From contig WTXG01000127.1 in assembly GCA_022496185.1 (NCBI GenBank), forward strand, positions 1 to 64,000: a stretch of DNA of 64,000 bases, read 5' to 3'. The notes under the pieces are model-generated. The model worked only from the letters and a program-made list of their open reading frames with translations. It was not told where the DNA came from and made no database searches. Positions 30,942 through 42,054 of this stretch are shown here, in pieces. The DNA is from Multifurca ochricompacta. Its lineage: Eukaryota > Basidiomycota > Agaricomycetes > Russulales > Russulaceae. Every line of letters begins with the position of its first letter. The first letter of the stretch is position 1. Both the position numbers and the translations under genes were made by a program.

Positions 30942-31083
30942 TGTATAAAATCAAAGTTGCGTGGGTGGGTTGTGTCGAGGTCGAGGTCGAATCTGTTGGG
31001 CTTTCGGTAGATGCCGGTGATCGATGAGGTTGAATGTGAGATTGAGATCATTCATTCATCAAGATCATCTAATCAAGGCAATT
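30942..31083. promoter_or_regulatory. Short divergent promoter between SSZ1 and UBP14
   Basis: Only 142 bp separate the two start codons, so both 5' leaders and core promoters must lie here. A GA/TCG-rich repeat (GTCGAGGTCGAGGTCGA) sits in the middle. There is no clear TATA box. If UBP14 starts at the in-frame ATG at 31024, the gap shrinks to about 80 bp. Confidence 0.55.
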
Positions 31084-34000
31084 ATGGACACTCACATCAT
31101 AATCGACGAGCTCACAAATCGTAAACCTCCTACTTTATCCCAGTCTGTACACCGTGAGGAATGCACCCAATGTTTCGATACTCAGGTTTGGCCTTTTCCT
31201 TTCTTTCCTTTCTTTTCTTTCTTTTTTTTCCTTTTATTGACTTTCTGATTCTGGTGGTTGGTGCCAATCACAAACCATGATTATCATCGTCACTCTCCGT
31301 AGGATGATCCTCTTGGGATAGACGTCTGTCTCACCTGTTTCAATGGCGGATGTCTCTCTCAGGAACGCCATCACGCGCACACGCACTACAAAAAGACCGG
31401 CCACTCACTCGCGCTCAACGTCAAGCGGCGTCCCCGCCCAAAGCCCGAGCGTGTGCGTCGTCTCTCTGCCTAGTTTCCCCCTCTCAATGATTCTGTGGAT
31501 TGATCTGTGAGGGTAATATATAATATATACTCTCATTTTACAGGACGACGATGCAGAGCCACCAGCTAAAATGACGAAACTGGCCATCATCGAGGAGCGT
31601 GAGGAGGATAAGTACGAACACTCCCTCACGTTGCGGAATTATCGCACCGCGCAAGAACCAGTGAACTTCTCAGTGGAGACGATAACGGCCATTGAGCCGC
31701 GAGTCAAAGCGCTCATCGACGGAGTCATGAAATCTCTCTCCTCTGCCCGGCAAGAAGAGGTTCAGGCGTGGGAGGAGGAGTTGATTCCGTGCGAGCACAC
31801 ACTCACACTCGCCCAGCTCGTCACAGGTCTCATTCCAGCAGCCGGTGCGCAGTCCATCCCTACATTCCGTTCCCCCTCGCTTTTTATTTTTCTATTTTGT
31901 TATTTTTATTTATTTATTCTCGGGTTGTGGTAACAGGGTTGGCCCATTGCTCGAAATGCGATCTCAAGGAGAACCTCTGGTTATGCCTCACGTGCGGCGC
32001 TCTTGGCTGCGGACGCAAGTTGTACGGGGGCGTGGGCGGGAATAGCCACGCGCTCGCGCACTTTGAAGAGAGTGCGCATCCGGTATGCGTCAAACTTGGG
32101 ACTATCACCCCCGAAGGTAACGCTGGTGAGCGCTGCATCCATTCCCTAAAAAGAAAAAAAAGAAATGGCTACCCATAATGACGTATGGGCTGCGCAGACA
32201 TATATTGTTATGCATGCAATGAATCGAGGACCGACCCCGAACTCGTCCTCCACCTGGTTAATTTCGGTATTAACGTGCAAAACCAGATAAAAACGGAAAA
32301 GTCGATGACTGAATTGGTACGTTTTTGTCTCGATCTTAGGGAAGGGGGGGGGGTTGCATGCTGCTAGTAAGTGGTTAATACTAATGTTTGGTGGCTGGGA
32401 TGGACGAATAGCAAATCGAACACAACCTCAACTTTGATTTTTCTCTCACGGATGAATCGGGGAATGCGCTCGAGCCCGTTTTTGGCCCTGGCCTGACAGG
32501 CCTACAAAACCTGGGTAACAGGTACGTTCATCTCCGCGTAGCTCTTCGCCTTTCCTAACACACGGGACGGACGCCCAATATCAAACCAATAGTTGCTACA
32601 TGGCCTCTGTCGTTCAAGTTCTCTTCTCCCTTACCCGCTTCCAGCGGCGCTACGCCCCTCTTATCGCAATTCACCACTGGTCCGCGTGCACAGAGTCCCT
32701 TCCCGCGTCCTGCGTCGACTGCCAGATGTACAAGCTCGCTGACGGGCTGCTCTCTGGGCGGTATTCACATCCGCGACGCACCAACGATGAGGACGGAGCA
32801 CTGCTCAGGAACTCGCTCGTACATACCACAAGTGCTGATGCCGGCGATGGTGTGCCTCATACTCCACAGCTGTCGCAATCGCAGCTAGTCTTCCAGGAAG
32901 GGATACGTCCGGTGACGTTCAAGGCACTTGTCGGGCGCGGTCACTCAGAATTTGCGACGATGAGGCAACAAGACGCAGAAGAGTTCTTCGCCCACCTTCT
33001 TACGTCACTTCGGCGCCACGCGCACGCGCACCCACGCGATAGCGGCGGCAATGGAGGTGGCGAAAGTGATGCCGCGGCACGGACTGAATCCGAACCGACG
33101 GAGGCGTTCGCTTTTGCGTTGGAGCAACGTTTGCAATGCACCTCGTGTTCCGGTGTACGATATCGCGTTGACGCGCATGACGTGTTGAGCGTTCCTGTGC
33201 CCGCGCGCGAGAAGGGGCGTGACGCGGAGGGTAGGACGACGTACGAGGACGTCACGCTGAAGGACTGTATTGATATCGTCATGGGCGTTGAAGGGCTCGA
33301 ATACAAATGTCCTCAGTGCCAACGCGACGTTGCGGCAACGAAGTAAGTGAGGTGGGGTGTTATACAGTGACCCTCGCGCTGATCTTCCCCGGTGCCGGGG
33401 GGGTTGCACCAGGCTGGCGCGCTTTGCGACGTTCCCAGATACGCTTGTAATCCATACCAAGAAATTCCAACTTGTGAATTGGGTCCCTACTAAACTTGGT
33501 CTGTGCTTCCGCGTCACTGCTTCTGTCCACCCATTGACAAGCCACGCGCGTTCTTTTTAGACATACCGATCGTCCTTTCGGACGGTGACGTTATCGTCCT
33601 GGACCAGCACCTTGGCAAGGGTCTTCAACCCGGAGAGACAGAACTACCAGATAATGTGTCGGGTAAGTCAATTGTCAAAACAATACAAAAACAAAAGTTC
33701 GGTTTGCTGATGTCCCGGTTGCTTCCGTGTGTAGCCGCACTAGCATTGCCCGAGTTCAATCAAGTCGCCCTCGCCCAACTGGAAGAGATGGGCTTCCCAC
33801 TGATCCGGTGCCAAAAGGCATTGCTCGCGACGGGCAACAATGATTCTGAGACCGCAATGGAATGGCTCTTTGCACACATGGAAGACCCTGGTAAGGCTTT
33901 GTCATTCCTCCCTTACACACCCCACTTTCTCTTGCTGATTCGATGCGGTAGATATCGATTCTCCTATCGTGCAAAGCGCGGGCGCGAGCGGAGGAGGTCC

Positions 34001-34542
34001 CGACCCCAGTCCCGAGCAGATCAGCATGTTGGCGGATATGGGTTTCTCGACCGCACAGGCGAGAAAGGCTCTCCGTGAGACGGTGCGTGCCTTTCTCTTC
34101 TGTGTGGTGCTTCTCGAATGAACCCCCCCCCCCCTTTTTTTTTTTTTTTAAATTGTTTTTTCCTCCTCTCCTCTCTTTAATCGCCCAATAGAACGGAGAT
34201 CCAGAGCGTGCCATCGAATGGCTATTCTCACATCCAGATGATACGGGCGAAGATGAACGGCTTGAATCTTTACCGGACAACAACGACAATAGCAGCGGTA
34301 AGGAGAAGAAAAATGCGGCGCTTCCCGGCTCTCCCGCGCTACCTGCGCGCTATCGTCTCAGGGCGTTCGTCTCGCACAAGGGTCCGTCCGTCCACTCGGG
34401 ACATTACGTCGCGCACGTCCGCATGGACAAGGACGGCTGGGTGCTTTTCAATGACGAGAAGGTCGTTCGTGCGGATCCGGATAGCATTCAATCGCTCAAG
34501 GCACTGGCGTATTTGTACGTGTTTGAGAGGGAGAGTGTCTGA
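31084..34542 (+). CDS. UBP14: Ubiquitin carboxyl-terminal hydrolase 14 (Ubp14 / USP5-IsoT family)
   Basis: This enzyme disassembles free polyubiquitin chains and so keeps the proteasome supplied with monomeric ubiquitin. About ten exons are visible. N-terminal zinc-binding part: EECTQCFDTQ, DVCLTCFNGGC. ZnF-UBP: 'CSKCDLKENLWLCLTCGALG', HALAHFEESAHPVCVKLGT, DIYCYACNE. Catalytic Cys box: LQNLGN-S-CYMASVVQVL, with the cysteine codon just after an intron. The core has 'MRQQDAEEFFAHLLTSLRRH' and 'CTSCSGVRYRV'. Two UBA domains sit between the Cys and His boxes ('ALAQLEEMGFPLIRCQKALL', 'EQISMLADMGFSTAQARKAL'), as in USP5. The His box is 'HKGPSVHSGHYVAHVRMDKD'. The protein ends 'ALAYLYVFERESV'. The start at 31084 is preferred; an in-frame ATG at 31024 is possible. 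Introns at 31186..31302 and others follow GT-AG. Confidence 0.92.
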
Positions 34543-34804
34543 AAAGGGCAAGTCTGGAAGGGTAAGGGAAAGGGAAAGGGGAAGAGAATCAGGGTGGGGA
34601 AGAAACTACTAAATAGACAAGACAAGACAGCCGAAGAGCAGAGGAGCAGCAATATGAGTGGGTGTGAGCATCGTGTGGGGTGTGGTTCGTAGGGTTTGAC
34701 CCCTCCCTCCCTCCCTTTTTTTTCAGTCATTAAGGACTTTTCTGTTCAAGCCTTGTCAAAGGATCTTGAGAACTTTAATCTGTGTATTTGTATGCAGGTG
34801 GGCA

Positions 34805-35050
34805 CACTACAACCTAGGGCTGTGCACTGTACCTTGTAAAAACGCAGCTGAGGTAAGATAAGTGCTACCTAAGCGAGTAGCAAGATAATTCAGTTTGTGA
34901 ATGGTCAAAACTGAAGTGTACAACACAGAAAGAATGTCCTTAAATACTGTAAAGAGCGTGCTCCAATTTAACTCTGTCTTGCACCAGCCACTCCGGTCAC
35001 CTCTGATCCGGTCCGGCCAACTCTGATCCGTTACCGGCTCAACACTTTAC
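34805..35050 (-). mobile_element. Diverged fragment related to the hAT element at 2339
   Basis: Several blocks shared with 2734..2920 occur in the same order: GTCAAAACTGAAGTG, TTAAATACTGTAAAGAGC, CACTCCGGTCACCTC (there CACTGGTCACCTCCAG) and GGCTCAACA. The start codon of the hAT frame has been lost (CAT to CGT on the plus strand). TAGGGCTGTGCAC near 34815 could be one end, but no matching partner end or target duplication is visible. It lies just upstream of the F-box gene. Confidence 0.55.
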
Positions 35051-35202
35051 CCCTCGCCCCTCTCCAAGCCCCCTCTCCCACCTTCTCCCATCTGCCCACA
35101 CTTGAACTCACCACACTTGGGTCCCACCCACCGAGTAATATGAGTGTCGCCATTGGAGTACCACAACGGTATTGAACTCTCCCTAGTTCACCCTACCGAC
35201 CT

Positions 35203-36720
35203 TTGCTGACCGGAGACTTTTCATCCAGATATTGCCTGCCTTCACCGATGGATAAAGCGTCCGATGATATCCTTGTGGAAATATTCTCTCGCATCCAACT
35301 CGGACTAAGGTCTCGCTATGAACCTTCTTTTCGCAATTTGTATGAAAGATTCTGGAGTGGCCGCACACACGGATGGTATAGGCTTGCACATGTGTGTAGG
35401 AGGTGGAGACGTGTCGTGCTTACATCGGCGGCCCGGTTGGACTTGTTTCTCTATTTCAACGAGCGCATGCTGCGTGTTCGGCGGATGATCACCTATTTTC
35501 CATCTTTGCCGGTTTTGCTCGTCTATGAAGGAATGATGAGTGGTTTAGATGAGAAAAGCGTACGGTTCGCGCTCGAGAAGCACCCCGACCGTGTGCGCAA
35601 GCTCCACCTTTTATATTCTGTGGACAAGTATAACGGCCTTCTCACCGCGATGAATTCCCCCTTTCCAATATTGGAGGATCTCAAAATCCTTGCGGACAAA
35701 GGCCAGTACCAGCTGAATCTTCCCAAGACATTTCTACGAGTTTCTGCTCCGCGTCTGCGTCTTTTCGAAATCACTTGCGCAGCCCTCCCCATACTATCAC
35801 CATTATTACTATCGGCCACGAGCCTTGTCGAACTCAGTTTGGAGCGTATCGACAACATAGTGTCGTGCCTATCTCCTCGAGTGTTACTCGCCCATCTGCA
35901 GTCGATGCAACAGCTACGTCGGCTTAAAATGACTTTACCGCCCGGCTACCCTAAAATTGACGACTCAGTGTTCCCTCACACTCCGAGTAGTGAGATTATC
36001 ACGCTCGCCGGCTTGACAGAACTAGAACTTAGGGGAAATCGAGAATATCTGGAGGAACTCCTATCTGGACTCACTCCCCTCCCCCTGAGACTCCTCAAAA
36101 TATCATTATATGATTTATATGATTTACATGATAAACCAGGACTTTCAATCGTGGTGGGCATGTCCAAGTTCATTTTGGGTGTACTGGCAGAGAAGCAGTA
36201 TCCTGTGGCCCACGCAATTCTCCCTGGTCACCGGTTCCATTTCTGCATGCGGGGGCATTCGTTCAACAAAGACACGCACGGATATCCTCCGTTCGAAATA
36301 CGCGTCATAACGACAACGTACCCTCGAAGTATACTTATGATGCAGGACACCTGTGACGTGCTTGCCATGGCACTCGCTGTCGCAGAGAAACTCGTCCTCA
36401 TGCTTCCCAATGACCGGAAGTCGGAACCGTGCGATATTCCATGGCATTCGATATTCAAGCCTTTCCGTAGCGTGAATAAACTCCGGGTGGATGAAGATGT
36501 AGTGCCGGACCTTGCAGAATTCCTCCAAAGCGGTCATGCGTCAGGTGTTTTACCTGCGCTGGAAGAAATTGAAGTCGATGTTGAGGGAAAGAATATCACC
36601 GATTTTGACCCCTCTGAGCTCGCTGCTGCTGCCCAAAAACAGGCTGGCTACGCTGTGAAAGTGAATGTTGTCAATACAGATTACAGCAATAGATTGTCTC
36701 AGAGCCCGTTCCTGGTATGA
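35203..36720 (+). CDS. F-box-like protein with leucine-rich C-terminal region
   Basis: This single-exon frame has 505 residues, or 490 if translation starts at the second ATG (35248), directly before 'MDKASDDILVEIFSRIQLGL'. The N-terminus matches the agaricomycete F-box pattern: a DDILVEIF motif and then WYRLAHVCRRWRRVVL after a linker. The rest shows loosely repeated leucine-rich segments ('LEDLKILADKGQYQLNLPKT', 'LRLFEITCAALPILSPLLLS', 'LTELELRGNREYLEELL') as in substrate-binding F-box/LRR proteins. Such proteins recruit targets to SCF ubiquitin ligases through Skp1. This family is hugely expanded in mushroom-forming fungi and individual targets are unknown. The upstream region contains hAT-derived sequence. 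Confidence 0.8.
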   Translation: MLTGDFSSRYCLPSPMDKASDDILVEIFSRIQLGLRSRYEPSFRNLYERFWSGRTHGWYRLAHVCRRWRRVVLTSAARLDLFLYFNERMLRVRRMITYFPSLPVLLVYEGMMSGLDEKSVRFALEKHPDRVRKLHLLYSVDKYNGLLTAMNSPFPILEDLKILADKGQYQLNLPKTFLRVSAPRLRLFEITCAALPILSPLLLSATSLVELSLERIDNIVSCLSPRVLLAHLQSMQQLRRLKMTLPPGYPKIDDSVFPHTPSSEIITLAGLTELELRGNREYLEELLSGLTPLPLRLLKISLYDLYDLHDKPGLSIVVGMSKFILGVLAEKQYPVAHAILPGHRFHFCMRGHSFNKDTHGYPPFEIRVITTTYPRSILMMQDTCDVLAMALAVAEKLVLMLPNDRKSEPCDIPWHSIFKPFRSVNKLRVDEDVVPDLAEFLQSGHASGVLPALEEIEVDVEGKNITDFDPSELAAAAQKQAGYAVKVNVVNTDYSNRLSQSPFLV

Positions 36721-36942
36721 ATATGTTGCAACGAGATCAGTTGAACGTAATAAATGTTTTCGTGAAAATTCTACTTCTAACCTACATTTATGTACCTTGT
36801 TATGTATGTACTCAAGTACGCTAAATGATGTCACCGTCACCTGATCGGGATCCTTGATGGGCCACCCATGGGTGATTCATCCCTAGATAGAAGTGAACAG
36901 GTAAAGAATGGGGCTGAGTACGAGTGAAAAATAAAATTCGAC

Positions 36943-39024
36943 TCACAAGGGTTCTGCGGGAATGATGGTGGACGGAAGATGCATCCCGCCATCTAGTGAG
37001 AATTTCGGAATGATCTGGAGCCTGTCCCTGCCACGCAGGTAATCTATCCTACACGGCCCTTGCGCCAACTCTTCTTCCGTACTTGACCTCTCTCTAAAGG
37101 CCGCATCGACCGCCGCCCGCTCATCTGGGTTCAGCTTGGTCCATTCACGTCTGCGCGAGGGCTTCCTCGCGTCTTGTTGTATCGTCCTCAGCACATCTCG
37201 CACGGTGATTCCGATAGCTGGGGATCCCCCGATGCCTGAACGTCAATGATCTGTGGGTATCCCTGAAGGTTCTCCAGTTTGAGAGTGTTTACGGGGGGTG
37301 TACGGCGGGGGAAGTTATTTCTTCGGGTGGGAGATCGTAATCGTAATCGATAGCTTGATTGCTGATATCAATTTTGAGGAGGTATTTGGACAGCACCGGA
37401 TGCAAGACGAGTGGGATGGGTTCTCCCTAGAAGAAGTTATAACAATCGTCACGTCACGAATGTGCGCCCCAAAAAAAAAGGTAATAATAAAATTTGTCGC
37501 ACAGACAATTCGGCCTGCGCGTAAAAGATGGCCTTTGCCTCCTCGGTGACTCCGGGTTCCTCATCATCATGTAAGATTGCAGCTGTGGAAGAATGATTCA
37601 GCGTTCTCGACTTGCCGTGTAATGGTGCAGGACATATACCGCCGTTTTCAATGAGTACGTTGATCTCGTTCTGACGCAGGAATCCCTCCACGGCGTCCGC
37701 AGTTAGGGTGTCCTAAATATGGGCATTGGTAATTGACTTGGGGAGTACGACATACTCTTTTGTTTTAACATACCACCTCTTCAATGAGTTGAAGGTCATC
37801 ATCATGAGCGATAGCTATTATATCACGGTTCGTGCATTTCTTTTGATAATATATTGCGTAAACCAGAAAGAGGGGGTGGGAATACCATAGCGTACGAACC
37901 TCCGCGATATAGTCCAAAACCCCGACGAGCGGATCGCGGTACTGAAAGCGGGGTGTTCATGGTTCATTCCTGGTCGCCTTGAGAAAATAAAACACGTACA
38001 CTCGGAATATCCGGAACCCGGGTCACCTCTATCTCATCTTCCCGTCGGTTATCAGGGTCATCGGGAAGGGGCTCTGCTGCACCTCGGAGACTGGTGTAAA
38101 ATAGGATGCGCTTTGCCCGGAATCCCTTAATAAACACGCATTGATTCTGACGACTTTCCTTTCGAATAAAAGGAGAAGATAAAAAAAAAAGAAGGTTAAT
38201 GCACGCCGGACGAATGTGGCTAAGAGAACATACAGGGTCCGGGAGGCTGTGATGATACGCCACATTTGTACTAGTTTCGCGCGCGACGTGCCATTGGAAA
38301 TTTGCTCCTACAGCACCGACCGTGGCTCCAAGAGAAATCTCCGTGTCCACGGTGTTGTCACAAAAAGCAGCGGCCGCCCATGAGGTGACCAAAGTGCAGC
38401 TGGAGACGAGGATGATGTCTTCCATGCGCTGGACATCTAATCTATTCCTTTGTGTGAAGGCGAACCAACCGTCGATATGGTCTCGGATGTAGTCTTCAAA
38501 CGCCTTGGTACGGATAATATCTTCGCGATGGCCGTCATAAGGAAGATTCAAGACTGCGCCGAACCTCCTCCTACACTTATATGACACGGTCGTATTACCG
38601 CTCGCTTGACTGTGGGGAGAGCGAGAAGATGAATCGACGAGGGAGGGACGGCGTCGAGACGGGACCAAACAACCACTCACCCCACGGGTGCCTGAGCCTG
38701 AACCCCAATATTATGTTCCTGAGTGGACACATATCGCGAATAGTAGTCTCCCCTAGGCAATCTTGACCTGCGAATGTTTTCGAATGGACCCAAATCTACG
38801 GGCTCATAAACGTCTGGTTCACCCAACATGCGATTCGAAGGATGATCCCAAGGAAGTCGCACATTGAACATGCGATAAAAGTAGCCTTCTTTTACGTAAC
38901 CGACGTCCCCGACTGAGACACGGTCATAAAGATTGGCGGGGTCTGGGTCCCATAACGCGTGGCCGTGATATAGAGACGTGAGCTGCTCGCGATAAACATT
39001 GTAGTGTGCTGGTGGCGCGGGCAT
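36943..39024 (-). CDS. Orphan agaricomycete-family protein, function unknown
   Basis: It starts at 39024 with MPAPPAHYNVYREQLTSLYH, followed by 'GHALWDPDPANLYDRVSVGD' and VGYVKEGYFYRMFNVRLPW. I recognise this opening as typical of a multicopy basidiomycete family without an assigned role. Later exons carry 'YKCRRRFGAVLNLPYDGHRE', 'RMEDIILVSSCTLVTSWAAA' and 'VRVLFSQGDQE' (38680..37964), a middle piece near 37690..37500 ('NEINVLIENGGICPAP', DDEEPGVTEE), and the final exon 'VRDVLRTIQQDARKPSRRRE' ending 'LPSTIIPAEPL' at 36943. Splice sites were not all resolved. No membrane segment or catalytic motif is evident. Confidence 0.65.
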
Positions 39025-42000
39025 AGTTGATAGTAGCTGGAGAGATTATGAGAGTAGGATCGATGGGCGTAATCAATCATATCATCAGATGATAGAAGCC
39101 CAGTTGGCTACGAGCGCCGAAATGACTCGTTATCGATACGGAGAGGGGGCCCTCCTCTACCAAACTGTCTGCAACTCTGCTCCCGTCCTTGATAATCTAC
39201 ACGTGTGTTCGGATTCACTACGAAGGCTGGTGGAAACTACGAACAATAAACCTTCGAATACCAAGGGGCGTTCGGTTCGATTCTTTTATTATCATCGTCG
39301 AAGCCTCTCTGGCGATCACTGGCAGGCGCCGTCCCAACCAGGTTGGGGTTGGGCGCTTGGGAATTGCCATGGCCACGGGCCGAAGTAGTAGCAACCCTGC
39401 ACGAGGGCGGCTAATTAATTGGGTACGTGGCTCACATACGCTACCGCGCTTCAAGTTGTCAGTTGATGCTGCGATTGAGAGGGCTTAGGGATGACCTTGA
39501 AACCTTTTGAGACCTAGAGCTGGTTGGGTTGTACTAGTGGACGAAGGTCGGCGGTTCTTGCACGGCCCTTGCATCAACGTGGCATTATGTCACGGCTACC
39601 CTGGCCTGGTTTTGTGCCCGTTCCAGCAGCAAGAATCATGGTGTTTGACTTTGACATGCCCAAGCGAGTTGTTGTTGACTACCAACAAACCAATAAATAA
39701 AACACCAACACCTCATGCTCATGCCTCATGGTTCATCTACCATTTTGGTGACAACCCTTTTCACCCTTATTTTTTTCCTGCTATCTGCGTCTGCGTTCAT
39801 TTCATTTCATTTTCATTTTCATTTTCATTTTCATTTTCATTTTCATTTCTGAGCTTTGAGGAGGTCTGGGTAGAGATTAAGGTGATGAAAGATCTCGTAA
39901 ATGGCTAATGGTTAACATTCGGCTAATGCCATAGAATGTAAACTCAGATAAATTTGATTTGATGGCCCGGCCGTGGATCCATTCGGAGTGGCGCAACAAC
40001 AAGCAAATAAACAATACAATACATAACATAACATAACCATATCTAATCGGCGGCGGGGAACCCCTAGAAAAAAATAAACAAAAAATCCAGCTCGCCCTTT
40101 GTGTAGTTGAACCAACATTTAACCTTTTTTGTAAAAATAAAAAATATTTTAAACAACAAAAACAAAAATTACCTGATTAGGTCTAAAGACATGACATCGA
40201 CATATTTACGTAAATATAATGTGTTCAACGTAACGTAAGGAGATATCAGCCTTGAACCGTCCGCGCCACCTTCCTGGCACCTTCTCTCCCACGCACCCCA
40301 CCCCCACGTGCGAGAGTCCCAGGTTCACTCTTCTTTCGTTCAGTTCAAGTTCAAGTTCACATTCACATTCACACATTACATTCACATGTAGGTGGCCCCT
40401 CTCTTGTTATCTGTGCTTGTGTGCGTGCGAAAGAAAAATCAAAAGATGCCTAGCTTCAAGAGAGGAATTGTGTTCGAACGAGAAATTATCTATTTTCATT
40501 TTCACATATACAAATTAGAACAAAAGTTAAAAGTTGCATAGGAGTCGATGTGTCTATACCTTCACTTGTCCTGCCCAAAATTCGTTATTGTTCATCTCCC
40601 GTCCTACACCCTGAACCCTCTTTTTTTTTTTCCTTGTTATTTGTTTCACCGGCCGGAGGAGGGTGGGGAGGGAGGAAGGGGTGTTATTCAGCCAGTAGCT
40701 CATACGCAGCGATTTGGTGGACTATCTGACGCTTTTCTTCCTTTCACGAAGGAATCAGGAAATCAAATAATAAATAATGTGGGTCTCTTCTCTCTCTCCC
40801 CCTCTCTCTCCCTACTCTCTCTCACACACTCTCTCACTTTTTTTGGGTCCTCGATCTCACTTGGCACTTGGCTCACCCTCAGATTGCCGGATGTGGACGA
40901 TCGCCCCCACTGAAACGCGCCCCTCACTCACTCTCTCACTTAACAACCAATATGAAGGCTCCAAGTTCTCTCTCTTTCTCTCACCATCTCTCCGTCTAGT
41001 ACATTAGTACTAGTTCGATCTGTCCATCGGTTGAACATCTCTACCACCCGGTATCCTTTTTTTTCTTTTCCTTTTCGCCATTTTCGTTTCGAAAGATGCC
41101 GTGGGACAACTTTTTTTTTGTTTTTGTAACCAACCAGCAGCAATTAATTATCATCGTCATTTATCATCATCATCATCATCACCAACCCTCTTCCCTCGAA
41201 GTTGAGTCAGGCCCCCTTCGCTTGTCCGTCCGTCTGATGACGCATCCTTGCTGAGCCAAAATAATTGTTTGTTTGAAGTTAATGGTTCAATGCGATTGTG
41301 CGTCTTGTTTGTGTGCGTGGCGGCCTATTCCGCATCAGGTAACCGCGGAGATAAAGTCTAGCGATGCCAGCTCAGCGCTCAGCGTGGACAAAATTTTTGT
41401 CACAAGTGACACTATGATGTTAGTTGTGCTAGCACTCTCTCTGATGCCTGATGTCTCGTCTCGCCGCCGGGGGGGACGATAGATCCTACTCCGTCGTCCG
41501 CTTGTGGGCTCGTGGACGTCGATCGCCCTTTACCAACCAAGCAGATTCAATCTCCGATATGCCCTCTTTTTTGCTGCACGGCGCAGCCTTCAGCCTATTA
41601 CTTACATAGGGGGCCCCGACAAGTTCGTAGTAACACTCGATCGTGCCATGATTCTTGGTGGGCAGTCGGATCCGCATCGAAGCCTGTTGGGTGAAGCGAA
41701 GGTCGATCATCGAAAATCAGTCAGTGACACAAAATTGAGGGTGATGAATCGACCAAACAAAGAAAAGGTATACAGACAGAACAGAAACCAGGCATCAGGA
41801 ATGAGACACACAAACACACACAGACTGGGTGTAACCGGAAATTGGCATTAGGGGCGGTGTATTTTACGTCTAATGCGCTGTAGAAATACAGGGTTAAGCT
41901 ACATGCAAAGCGTGTCCGAAGATGTGGAATATATACTGATGATGAGAGACGAGTCGAGAGATTATGCATTGGCGGGACATTGAGAGAAAATATAATAACA

Positions 42001-42054
42001 TAGAGCCCGAGAAAGAACACGGGCAACCAACAAAAGACAAGGGCGAAGTAGTGG
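39025..42054. other. 3-kb gap without a recognisable gene
   Basis: The stretch is rich in pyrimidine runs, tandem TTCAT and CATCAT simple repeats and poly-A/T. Frames are short and none shows a family motif or plausible splice chain. Part of 41850..42054 may be the 3' untranslated region of the transcription-factor gene. Confidence 0.5.
39797..39848 (+). repeat. Microsatellite (TTTTCA)n
   Basis: About seven tandem copies of a 6-bp unit TTTTCA, with shorter 5-bp units at the left end. Confidence 0.85.

Noticed and set aside
39240..39290. B-box-like GGTTCGATTC as a possible tRNA gene
   Set aside because: No acceptor stem, anticodon arm or A box at a proper distance could be folded around it.
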